In this document: piece after piece, positions 1-6,556 of the stretch | Layout of the letters: each line of letters begins with the position of its first letter | Numbering within the stretch: the first letter of the stretch is position 1 | Source: an uncultured Acidimicrobiales bacterium | GTDB lineage: Bacteria; Actinomycetota; Acidimicrobiia; Acidimicrobiales; UBA10347 | Reading direction: 5' to 3' | DNA: 10,639 nt | Assembly: GCA_937942965.1 (NCBI GenBank) | Contig: CALDGN010000431.1 | Location: 1-10,639 of the forward strand | Notes under the pieces: generated by a model | What the model was told of the DNA's origin: nothing | The model's input: the letters and a program-made list of their open reading frames with translations, nothing else | Database searches by the model: none | Program-made: the position numbers and the translations under genes

Positions 1-660
1 GTCGATGATGCCGATGACCACAAACGCTTGCTCGCCGATGAAGATCGCCGGCTGGATGTCGATCTGGAAGACGTTGAGTCGCTGGGCGGCGGCCGGGCCG
101 AGGACCACGACGGGGTCGCGTCGTTCGTTGTGGCCTTCGTCGAAGAAGCGGCCGGTGCGGATCGTGCCGCGCACGGCCTCGAGTAGACCGCCGGAACCGG
201 CAACGACCGAGATCTGGTGCTCGTTAATGCCGAGCGGGTCAACAACCGGGACCGACTTCGAGAGGGCTCCGGAGATGTCGACATCGCTCTTGGTGCCCGC
301 AGCGACGACACCGTTCAGGCGGGTGAGGCGGGCCTCGGCGTTCCACGGAATATTGCTCGTGCCTGCCTGACCACCGAAGCCAGTGTCGGTCGGCGAGACG
401 ACAACACGAGTTTCGGACAACTCGTCGAAGCGGCTGACGATCTGGTTACCGGCGGTCGCGGCGAGGCCGAGCGTCGAGACCAGCGCGGTGATGCCGAGCA
501 CGGTGCCGAGAGCGGTAAGGACGAGGCGACCGGGGCGACCGAGCAGGCCGCTGACCATCTCGTCAACGAGGTCTCGGATGCTGAGACGCGGCGCCTGGAC
601 GGTTGTGCGATCGCGAATGACCGGCGCGGGGCCTTCGACAGAGATATCGACCGAGCTCAT
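1..660 (-). CDS. MacB/FtsX-type ABC transporter permease, N-terminal part (cut by left edge)
   Basis: Membrane subunit of a MacAB-like export system. Only the first 220 residues are present; the frame is still open at base 1, so the C-terminal transmembrane segments typical of MacB-type permeases lie outside. Seen: a cytoplasmic N-terminus of about 45 residues with a basic patch (GLLGRPGRLVLTAL), one hydrophobic segment at about 46-70, then an extracytoplasmic domain from about residue 75 that fits the MacB periplasmic core fold (strand-rich, with RTGRFFDEGHNERRDPVVVL near 168-187, a pattern common in this family). The ATG at 658-660 overlaps the TGA of the ATPase gene (ATGA), and a GAGGA Shine-Dalgarno (667-671) sits 6 bases upstream, so the start is well supported. 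The partners are the ATPase and adaptor encoded just upstream. The substrate cannot be told from sequence. Confidence 0.9.
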   Translation of the reverse strand, partial: MSSVDISVEGPAPVIRDRTTVQAPRLSIRDLVDEMVSGLLGRPGRLVLTALGTVLGITALVSTLGLAATAGNQIVSRFDELSETRVVVSPTDTGFGGQAGTSNIPWNAEARLTRLNGVVAAGTKSDVDISGALSKSVPVVDPLGINEHQISVVAGSGGLLEAVRGTIRTGRFFDEGHNERRDPVVVLGPAAAQRLNVFQIDIQPAIFIGEQAFVVIGIID

Positions 661-1442
661 GTTGGGTCCTCGTTAGGAAGCACAGGCTCGTCAGGAAGAA
701 CAGCTGCGGTCGCTCGTGTCCGGGGCACCGTGGTCTCGCGAAGTAGTCCGTCAACGATGCGAACCTGACGCTCGGCCCGGGCAGACACATCGAGATCGTG
801 GGTGATGACGGCGAGGGTCATGCCGTCGGCGTGGAGTCCATCGAAGACCTCCATGATCTCGGCGGACATTTCGGTATCGAGGTTGCCGGTTGGTTCGTCG
901 GCGAGCAGCAGGCTTGGTTCGCTAACGAGCGCACGAGCTACGGCAACACGCTGACGCTCACCACCCGAAAGTGTGCGAGGGGTGAAGTCGATGCGGTGCG
1001 CCAACCCAACCCGATCGAGCGCAGCTTCGGCTCGAGCTCGACGGTCCTTGCGAGGCATGCGGTTGTACACCTGCGCGAGCTCGACGTTCTCACGAACGCT
1101 CCGGTGGTGCAGAAGATGGAACGACTGGAACACAAAGCCGATGCGGCTGCCGCGCAAGCCGGCGCGTTCGTTGTCGCCGAGGGCACCGGTGTCGATGCCA
1201 TCAAGCAAGTACTTGCCGGTGGTGGGTCGATCGAGTAGCCCGAGCAGATGAAGCAGCGTGGACTTACCGGAGCCCGATGGGCCGATGATCGACACGTACT
1301 CGCCCGGGTCGATACGCAGGCTCGACGGCTTCAGCGCTTCGACCGGCGGTGGGCCCGGGAAGGTCCGACCGGTCTCGACCAGCTCGATGACGGCTGGAGC
1401 ACGTGCCGGACCCGCAGTTGGTGCAGGTTCGGTCAGGGTCAC
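657..1442 (-). CDS. ABC transporter ATP-binding protein (MacB/LolD-type)
   Basis: Cytoplasmic ATPase that would power the FtsX-type permease encoded just downstream. The 261-residue product has every nucleotide-binding motif: Walker A GPSGSGKST (54-62), Q-loop Gln106 (GFVFQSFHLL), signature LSGGERQRVAVARAL (158-172), Walker B LLLADEPTGNLD (178-189) and switch His215 (AVITHD). The FQSFHLL and DEPTGNLD forms are typical of the MacB/LolD/FtsE group and not of sugar or amino acid importers. A proline-rich N-terminal extension (about 1-20) and a tail of about 25 residues are not conserved-looking. The GTG start at 1442 overlaps the TGA of the adaptor gene (GTGA), with GAGGA at 1449-1453 six bases upstream; the end overlaps the permease start by 4 bases. 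Such overlaps imply translational coupling within one operon. Confidence 0.95.
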   Translation of the reverse strand: MTLTEPAPTAGPARAPAVIELVETGRTFPGPPPVEALKPSSLRIDPGEYVSIIGPSGSGKSTLLHLLGLLDRPTTGKYLLDGIDTGALGDNERAGLRGSRIGFVFQSFHLLHHRSVRENVELAQVYNRMPRKDRRARAEAALDRVGLAHRIDFTPRTLSGGERQRVAVARALVSEPSLLLADEPTGNLDTEMSAEIMEVFDGLHADGMTLAVITHDLDVSARAERQVRIVDGLLRETTVPRTRATAAVLPDEPVLPNEDPT

Positions 1443-3220
1443 GAGTCGTCCTCGTCTGCGTCTGCTTCGGCCGCATCATCTTCGGTCGGTTCGGGAGCCG
1501 GCGGCGTGTCCAGGCCAACGACAACGAAGTCGCCGACTCGGAGATCACCGGAGGTCGGAATGACCTCGACGAGGCTGCGGTTCTTGTCGGTCAGCCCGAC
1601 CTCGACCTCGACGATGCGAGTCGTTTCGCCGTCGTCTTCGAGCACTCGCAATCGAGACGAGCTATCGGCGCCGATGAAGAGCGCAGCCTGGGGTACGGCC
1701 AAGACTTCGCCGTCGCTCTTCTCGAGCGGGATCTGCAGGCGGAAGTTCACGCCGACCATTTCGCTGACGTTGTACTCACCGGTCGGCACCACAAGCATGT
1801 AGTAGCGAGTGTCGGCCACACCGTTGGTGCCGGTTCGGTCGGCGAGCTCGGAGATCTCGCCTTCGACTTCGATGCCGAGCTGTGCGCTGTCGATGATCAC
1901 GCGCTGGCCAACTTCGAGCAGCGGGCGGTTGGCTTCGGAAACACCGGTGGTGATGCGTACCTCGGTGCCACTGATGCGCATGACCGACCCGGTCACGAAG
2001 TCGCCACGTTCGACATCGACTGCGGTGATCGCTCGGGGCAGGTTCGGCAGGAACGTGACCTCGGCGGTCGGCAGGCGGACACCGATGTCGCCCTCGAGTT
2101 CGGCCAGGTCGGCTTCGAGTTCGGCGAGACGTTCCTCGGCATCGGTGACCGCGTCTTCAGCCGACGAGGTGTCGCCTTGCTCTTGGTCTTCGAGTGCGTT
2201 GCGGGTGTCGAAGTCACTCAACGCCTCGCGGGCGTCGACGACGCGTTCTTCGGCGTCGGTGACGGCGTCTTGGGCTCGAGTGACGGCGTCAGCGGCGGCT
2301 TCGAGGCGCTGCTCGTCGGCCTGTTGTGCGGAAGCGACGCTGCGGTTCGCTGCGGTGAGCTGGTCCGCGCTGGCACCGTTGCGTTCGAGCTGGGTCAGGT
2401 TGTCGATGGCACTGAGCAGACCCTCGCCCGGCGTCATGTTCTGCTCGTCGACTTGTTGTTCGCGGGCCTCGGTCAGTGCTTCCTGAGCATCGGCGACGCC
2501 TTCTTGGGCCATCGTGATGCCTTCGACAAGCTGCTCACGTTGCTGGGACTGATTGAAGCGTTCGAGATCGGACGGCGGTTCCTGGAGATCGTCGAGGCGG
2601 TCGTTCGCGTCGGCCAACTGTTCGCGGGCTGCGTCGACTTGATCGCGAGCTGCGTCGAGCTGGGTCTCTTCGCCGTCGCTCTCCGCACGCGGCTCATAGC
2701 CAGCGGCTTCGTACATCGCCGTGATGGCTTCCTCGGTCGCCGAGCCGTACAGGCGGTCTGGCGTGACGGTGAGGTAGCCGAGTCGTGCGAGAGCTTCTTC
2801 GAGCTGAAGGACGTCGTCGCCTTCGAGGCCCGGCTTGAACTCGCGGAACCCCGGCAGGGATCCTTCGAGCACGAAGACCGGCCGCTGCGACACCTCGATC
2901 ACGATGTCGCCTTCGTTGACGACCGAATCGATGTCAGGCACTCGCCCGGTTACGACTCGGGATGCACCGTCGCCAAGCGTGGCATCGAGGACGAGGTCGA
3001 CGGCGCCTTCGAACTCGGCGTCGCCACGTACGACCACGTCGTTGGATAGTGCCGTGGTCTCGACCGGCACGGCGATGAGCGACGGCTCGGGCGCCTCGAC
3101 TTCGGCCCGAGCTTCCTCGGGCGACTCGAGTCGTTGACCCAAGGCGAACCCTCCGGCCCCGAACAACACGGCAACAGCGATGACGGCGAAGAACAGCCGC
3201 TTGCGACTTTGCATACCCAC
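1439..3220 (-). CDS. Membrane-anchored efflux adaptor (HlyD/MacA-like) with peptidoglycan-binding domain and long coiled coil
   Basis: Extracytoplasmic adaptor of the ABC exporter encoded by the next two genes. The product has 593 residues. Order of parts: basic N-terminus and one hydrophobic anchor (about 8-28, no lipobox); a beta-rich first half of the barrel/lipoyl-like region (about 48-130); a PG_binding_1-like three-helix segment (about 131-175, with GDDVLQLEEALARLGYL); a long charged coiled coil rich in Ala, Glu, Asp and Gln (about 184-380); the returning beta-barrel half (about 385-570, with VERGDFVTGSVMRISGTEVR); and an acidic tail. Insertion of a peptidoglycan-binding domain before the hairpin is known in Gram-positive adaptors. 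The coiled coil carries a near repeat, DAVTDAEER, at 318-326 and 356-364. GTG at 3220 is used; the ATG two codons inside (3214) is equally possible, and neither has a clear Shine-Dalgarno. The gene ends in a 4-base overlap with the ATPase gene. Confidence 0.88.
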   Translation of the reverse strand: MGMQSRKRLFFAVIAVAVLFGAGGFALGQRLESPEEARAEVEAPEPSLIAVPVETTALSNDVVVRGDAEFEGAVDLVLDATLGDGASRVVTGRVPDIDSVVNEGDIVIEVSQRPVFVLEGSLPGFREFKPGLEGDDVLQLEEALARLGYLTVTPDRLYGSATEEAITAMYEAAGYEPRAESDGEETQLDAARDQVDAAREQLADANDRLDDLQEPPSDLERFNQSQQREQLVEGITMAQEGVADAQEALTEAREQQVDEQNMTPGEGLLSAIDNLTQLERNGASADQLTAANRSVASAQQADEQRLEAAADAVTRAQDAVTDAEERVVDAREALSDFDTRNALEDQEQGDTSSAEDAVTDAEERLAELEADLAELEGDIGVRLPTAEVTFLPNLPRAITAVDVERGDFVTGSVMRISGTEVRITTGVSEANRPLLEVGQRVIIDSAQLGIEVEGEISELADRTGTNGVADTRYYMLVVPTGEYNVSEMVGVNFRLQIPLEKSDGEVLAVPQAALFIGADSSSRLRVLEDDGETTRIVEVEVGLTDKNRSLVEVIPTSGDLRVGDFVVVGLDTPPAPEPTEDDAAEADADEDDS

Positions 3221-3310
3221 AAGAGTGCACCGTGGAAGGTGAGAAAAGGGTTAGAGAACGGCAGTTTTGGAAAAATCATCCCATCGGCGTCATCCGAGAG
3301 AAGGACAGAA
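3221..3310 (-). promoter_or_regulatory. 90-base gap before the efflux operon; possible promoter
   Basis: This is the only real gap in the minus-strand run from 6060 to 1. Its middle (about 3240-3285) is richer in A and T than the coding DNA around it, which would suit a promoter for the adaptor-ATPase-permease operon. I find no convincing -35/-10 pair, and only a weak 4-bp stem and a short T run after the upstream stop codon, so neither a promoter nor a terminator is established. Read-through from the upstream hydrolase cluster remains possible. Confidence 0.3.
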
Positions 3311-4435
3311 CTACTCCCCAGTCGCGCCGTCAACAGCCTCGCGAAGGAGATCCGCGTGGCCGATATGGCGGGCGTACTCCTCGATCAGGTGGCCGAGAAT
3401 CCAGCGCACGCTGGGCGCCTCTCCGTCGGGCCAGACTTCGCGACCGCCGCCCCCGAGCCCGAACTCCTCGACCGCTCGGCGGAACAACTGATCCGAGCGA
3501 TCGACCGAAACCCGCCAGGTCGCAATGATGTCCTCGGGGCTGCGGACGTGCGCCTGGTTCCACTCCCAGTCGGCATCCGCTTGCCAGTCGACGCTGTCCC
3601 ACGGCGGCTGATTGTTCTTGCCGTGGTCCCACAGCACGCGAGCCGACCAGTGGTCTTCGACATAGGCCATGTGCATAAGCAGGCCGCCAAGCGTCATCGT
3701 CGACGCTGCGGTCGTCGCCCGCATGCCGGCGGCGTCGAGTCCGCGCACCTTCCACGCCAAGATGCAGCGCTGGTAGTCGAGGTAGCCGAGCAGCGTCTCG
3801 GCTTCGTCGCCGAACGCAGGCGGTTCGATGCGACCAACGGTGTCGACCGTGCGACCTGTTGCGGCGCGTTGGTCACGGCCCGACACGAAGGCGCAGAGCG
3901 AGTCGACGATCGTGGTCGCGAGCGCCTGGTCGTAGGCGGCTGTGGACGAGTCGAGCACGAGGTGACCGGAGCCGGAGTGCACGGTGAGCGACACGTTGGG
4001 TTCTGCCGCGAGCTGCTGCGCTGCAACCAGGTCTTCGGTTCCGAGTTCGTCGCCGTCAACCATGTGGATCTGCACTGGCCTGTCGACCGGCCACTCGCCG
4101 AACATCCCTGCATCGACGGCGCCATCGATCAGCACTGCTCCGAGGACACCGGGGTGGGTTTGCACCAGCTTCTGCGCGGGCAGAACGCCTAGCGAGATCC
4201 CGACCACGACCACGTCGGTCGCGTCGGCTGCGAGGGCATCGGCGCCGCGGTCAATCACCGACTCGAAACCGACCTCTTCAAGGTGTGCCATGCCCGCGTC
4301 GATCGAGTCGAACGTGGCGCCGTCGAAGAGGTCGACTATCTCCACCGAGTGGCCGAGGGCGTGCAGGTCGGCGGCGATGCGGCGCAGCCCATCGGTGATC
4401 CCGAGGATGTGGTGAAACAGAACGACGTGTGTCAT
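3311..4435 (-). CDS. Fusion: dienelactone-hydrolase-like alpha/beta hydrolase + DinB (DUF664) domain
   Basis: Two-domain cytoplasmic protein of 374 residues. Residues 1-188 resemble the dienelactone hydrolase family: N-terminal strand MTHVVLFHHILG, nucleophile elbow GISLG with Ser81 (the classic family uses Cys), a likely acid at Asp127 or Asp129 (VDGDEL), and His158 in GSGHLV. Residues about 205-374 form a DinB/DUF664 four-helix domain with the expected metal-binding histidines: His255 in GGLLMHMAYVEDHW and His357/His360 in EEYARHIGHADLLRE. DUF664 proteins of actinobacteria are related to mycothiol-dependent S-transferases, so a thiol-linked detoxification role is plausible but inferred. The two halves share one uninterrupted frame with no start-like site at the junction. 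ATG at 4435 overlaps the TGA of the upstream GNAT gene by 4 bases (ATGA). The substrate is unknown; each half is recognised with good confidence, the joint function is not. Confidence 0.85.
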   Translation of the reverse strand: MTHVVLFHHILGITDGLRRIAADLHALGHSVEIVDLFDGATFDSIDAGMAHLEEVGFESVIDRGADALAADATDVVVVGISLGVLPAQKLVQTHPGVLGAVLIDGAVDAGMFGEWPVDRPVQIHMVDGDELGTEDLVAAQQLAAEPNVSLTVHSGSGHLVLDSSTAAYDQALATTIVDSLCAFVSGRDQRAATGRTVDTVGRIEPPAFGDEAETLLGYLDYQRCILAWKVRGLDAAGMRATTAASTMTLGGLLMHMAYVEDHWSARVLWDHGKNNQPPWDSVDWQADADWEWNQAHVRSPEDIIATWRVSVDRSDQLFRRAVEEFGLGGGGREVWPDGEAPSVRWILGHLIEEYARHIGHADLLREAVDGATGE

Positions 4436-5151
4436 GACTCGGCCACGCGGTTGCCAAGCGCGGTCAGCTGGTTGCCATCAGCATCGAAGTTGTCGGCACC
4501 GAGCCACCGTTCGAATTCGGCCTGCAGTGCTGGCCACTCGTGGTCCAGAATCGAGAACCAGGCGGTGTCGCGGTTGCGGCCCTTGTAATGGGTCGCTTGC
4601 CGGAATCGTCCTTCGTACTGGAAGCCGAGTCGCCTCGCCGCCGCCTTAGAGGGCGCATTGAGGTCATCACACTTCCACTCGTAACGGCGGTAGCCGCCGT
4701 CGAAGGCAGTTCGCATCATCAGGTACATCGCTTCGGTCGCCATCGGCGTCTGCTGCATGCCGCGCGAGAAATGGATGTGGCCGACTTCGATCACTGCACC
4801 GCGAGGGTCGATGCGCAGGTAGCTGGCAACACCGACCGCCTGTCCGGTGGACCGATCGATGACCGTGAAGAACATGGGGTCGTCGAGCCCAACGAAGGCT
4901 GCGACCCATTCGGCGCACACGGCCTCGTCCGCAAACGGTCCGTACGGCAGGTAGGTCCAGTCGCCGTCGTCGGGAGCTGCGGCGAACGCCTGGTAGAGGT
5001 CGCTCGTGTGCGCGGTCGGGTGCAGCGAGACAAGATCGCAGTAGGTGCCGACCATTGGTTGACGGCTCGGCGGTTCCGCTCGCGAGACGTCGACCGGCCA
5101 GCCGACGGGCTGGCCGAGTTCGTTGACCGTGTCCGTCGGTGAAGATGCCAT
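4432..5151 (-). CDS. GNAT-family N-acetyltransferase (RimJ/RimL-like, Acetyltransf_3)
   Basis: Acetyl-CoA-dependent acetyltransferase of 239 residues. Recognised from the layout of the RimJ/RimL-like branch: an N-terminal segment ending in WTYLPYGPF (65-73), the central strand MFFTVIDRSTGQAVGVASYL (93-112), EVGHIHFSRGMQQTPMATEA (122-141) where the acetyl-CoA pyrophosphate loop lies (QQTPMATEA takes the place of the classic QxxGxG/A), and the C-terminal motif WKCDDLNAPSKAAARRLGF (159-177) with Asn165 and Ser168, followed by YEGRFRQ. The loop form seen here is normal for this branch. The acceptor substrate cannot be assigned; members act on protein N-termini, amino acids or drugs. ATG at 5151 lies 3 bases after the upstream TAG, with an AGGCGG-like ribosome site about 8 bases before it. 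The gene overlaps the downstream hydrolase-DinB gene by 4 bases, so the three are probably co-expressed. Confidence 0.88.
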   Translation of the reverse strand: MASSPTDTVNELGQPVGWPVDVSRAEPPSRQPMVGTYCDLVSLHPTAHTSDLYQAFAAAPDDGDWTYLPYGPFADEAVCAEWVAAFVGLDDPMFFTVIDRSTGQAVGVASYLRIDPRGAVIEVGHIHFSRGMQQTPMATEAMYLMMRTAFDGGYRRYEWKCDDLNAPSKAAARRLGFQYEGRFRQATHYKGRNRDTAWFSILDHEWPALQAEFERWLGADNFDADGNQLTALGNRVAES

Positions 5152-5154
5152 TGG

Positions 5155-6060
5155 CTAGGCCGCCTGCCAGAGTCCCGGCTCGACCTCGGCGACTTCGCCA
5201 CGCGTCACCATGCGTTCGAGGTGGAGCTCGGCGGTGCGTTTCTCGACCGAGTCGGCGAAGACGTGCTCAACGTGGGGTCGGTAGACGAATCGGGTTGCGA
5301 CCATGTCGGCGACGGAGCGTGGCTCGGCGAGGTAGTCGAGCATGGCGTTGTGGCGACGGTCGATCACGGCATGGAAGCCGTCGACCTTGGCGAGGAACTC
5401 TTCGCGCCCTTCGATGATCCCCTTGTGGTGGAACGTCACGTACCAGTCGGCTTCTTCTTCGCGGACGCGGCGCAGGCTCTCATCGAATTGTTCGAGACTC
5501 GACCAGGCATCGCCGTAGTAGGGACCGAAACCAGTCAGGTCAATGTCGGACAAGAAGAACACGCCGCCATCGATACGGAACCCGCTGTGACCTTTGGTGT
5601 GGCCGGGAAGATGCACCGCTTCGATCGAGATGCCACCCAGATCGAACACATGGCCGTCAGAGAAGCCTTCGGCGTCGGGCCGAGGCGAGAAGTGGAACTC
5701 GTCGATGACCTGCGCGGTGAAGTCGGCGCGTGTCTGACCTTCGAGGCCATAGACGTCCATCAGCCCTTCGACACTCACCGCACCGAGCACGTCGTCGTGG
5801 TGGATGTGCACCCGAGCATCGGGGAACAGACCGTTGCCGGCCAGATGGTCTTCGTGCGCGTGGCTGTTGATGATCGCGTCGACCGGCATGCCAACCCCGC
5901 CCTTTTCGACGACGGTGACCGACGGGTCGATCACGATCGTTTCGCCTGCGCCCCGGACCAGGATCGAGTTGCCTGACGGATAGGCCCCATTGTCGGGTCC
6001 GGTGAGAACGGTCACGTGATCGGTCAGCACACGGGCGGCGTCGCCCCAAACGTCGGTCAT
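5155..6060 (-). CDS. Metallo-beta-lactamase-fold hydrolase with C-terminal winged-helix segment
   Basis: Metal-dependent hydrolase of 301 residues, cytoplasmic (no signal peptide). The zinc motif HxHxDH is intact as SHAHEDH (His67, His69, Asp71, His72), followed by His154 in LPGHTKGHSG, Asp172/Asp174 in FFLSDIDL and His211/His212 in VTFHHKG. The last 65 or so residues (about 235-298, ending MVTRGEVAEVEPGLW) look like the winged-helix tail found in LACTB2-like and other glyoxalase-II-like members, so thioester or lactone hydrolysis is more likely than beta-lactam cleavage; the substrate is inferred. The frame stays open upstream to 6240, but that part runs antisense through tadA and has no family similarity; ATG at 6060 starts right where the fold begins (MTDVWGDAARVLTDHVTVL). 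It is the first gene of the minus-strand cluster. A TANNNT box ends 7 bases before the ATG, so the mRNA may be leaderless. Confidence 0.88.
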   Translation of the reverse strand: MTDVWGDAARVLTDHVTVLTGPDNGAYPSGNSILVRGAGETIVIDPSVTVVEKGGVGMPVDAIINSHAHEDHLAGNGLFPDARVHIHHDDVLGAVSVEGLMDVYGLEGQTRADFTAQVIDEFHFSPRPDAEGFSDGHVFDLGGISIEAVHLPGHTKGHSGFRIDGGVFFLSDIDLTGFGPYYGDAWSSLEQFDESLRRVREEEADWYVTFHHKGIIEGREEFLAKVDGFHAVIDRRHNAMLDYLAEPRSVADMVATRFVYRPHVEHVFADSVEKRTAELHLERMVTRGEVAEVEPGLWQAA

Positions 6061-6084
6061 CGCGACGACGCTAGCGTGGCGACT
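6061..6084. promoter_or_regulatory. Divergent spacer with shared palindromic -10 box
   Basis: Only 24 bases separate the ATG of the hydrolase gene (6060, minus) and the GTG chosen for tadA (6085, plus). In the centre is a perfect 10-bp palindrome, ACGCTAGCGT (6068-6077). Read on either strand it contains TAGCGT, which fits the bacterial -10 pattern TANNNT (6072-6077 on plus, 6073-6068 on minus). On both sides exactly 7 bases follow before the start codon, the spacing expected if transcription begins at or next to the first base of the start codon. No good -35 hexamer is seen; -35 regions would fall inside the opposite coding sequence. The promoter role is inferred from spacing alone. Confidence 0.45.
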
Positions 6085-6531
6085 GTGGACGACCAGACTC
6101 TCATGGAGCACGCACTCGCCGAGGCCCGCAAGGCGCTCGATCACGACGATGTTCCGATCGGCGCGCTCGTCGTCATCGACGGCGAGATTGTGGCGGCAGC
6201 CCACAACGAGCGCGAGCTTCGCAACGATCCGACCGCGCATGCCGAGGTCTTGGCGCTGCGCATCGCCGCACAGATCACCGGTTCGTCACATCTGGTCGGG
6301 GCGACGCTTGTGAGCACGCTCGAGCCGTGCCCGATGTGCGCGGGCGCTGCGCTGATGGCCCGTGTCGACCGGGTCGTCTTCGGCGCCGAGGACCCCAAGG
6401 CCGGAAGCACCGGCTCGCTCTACAACATCGGTGCTGATCCTCGGCTGAACCACGAGTACGCAGTCCAAGGCCGTGTCCACGCGGCGGAGTGCGGTCAGCT
6501 TCTCACCGACTTCTTCGCCGCCCGCCGGTAG
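6085..6531 (+). CDS. tadA: tRNA-specific adenosine deaminase TadA
   Basis: Deaminates adenosine 34 to inosine in the anticodon wobble position of tRNA-Arg(ACG); a zinc enzyme acting in the cytoplasm, essential in many bacteria. The 148-residue product matches the usual length (about 150-165). Seen: the N-terminal helix LMEHALAEARKA, the strand VPIGALVV, the catalytic HAE motif (His52, Glu54 in DPTAHAEVLALR) and the second zinc motif PCPMCAGAAL (Cys82, Cys85), then FGAEDPKAGSTGSLYNI, a TadA-type segment. GTG at 6085 is chosen because it gives the normal N-terminal length and lies 7 bases after a TANNNT box; GTG at 6076 and ATG at 6103 are alternatives, and the frame is open back to 6016, which would overlap the divergent gene. 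No Shine-Dalgarno is seen. Other cytidine/guanine deaminase-fold proteins share HAE/PCxxC, but the context motifs favour TadA. Confidence 0.92.
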   Translation: MDDQTLMEHALAEARKALDHDDVPIGALVVIDGEIVAAAHNERELRNDPTAHAEVLALRIAAQITGSSHLVGATLVSTLEPCPMCAGAALMARVDRVVFGAEDPKAGSTGSLYNIGADPRLNHEYAVQGRVHAAECGQLLTDFFAARR

Positions 6532-6549
6532 CCGGCAGCTCGGAGCGAG
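6524..6549. terminator. Weak hairpins between convergent tadA and cytochrome gene
   Basis: The 25-base gap between the two convergent stop codons and the last bases of tadA hold two small inverted repeats: GCCGG/CCGGC (6524-6528 and 6532-6536, loop TAG) and CTCG/CGAG (6539-6542 and 6546-6549, loop GAG). Neither is followed by a T run. They might slow polymerase from both sides but are short enough to occur by chance in GC-rich DNA. Confidence 0.25.
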
Positions 6550-6556
6550 GGCTCGA

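Noticed and set aside
1403..3049. 548-residue open frame on the plus strand opposite the efflux adaptor
   Set aside because: It is the antisense shadow of a GC-rich, Glu/Asp/Ala-rich coiled-coil gene; no family motif is present and the minus-strand protein is clearly recognised over the same stretch.
3134..4192. 352-residue plus-strand open frame opposite the hydrolase-DinB gene
   Set aside because: No recognisable domain, low-complexity Arg/Val/Asp composition, and the opposite strand encodes two identifiable domains in one frame.
6061..6240. 60-residue N-terminal extension of the metallo-beta-lactamase-fold protein
   Set aside because: It would run antisense through tadA coding sequence, has no family similarity, and the fold starts at the ATG at 6060.
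6532..6556. A tRNA gene next to tadA
   Set aside because: Only 25 bases lie between the convergent stop codons, too short for a tRNA, and no tRNA arms are seen.
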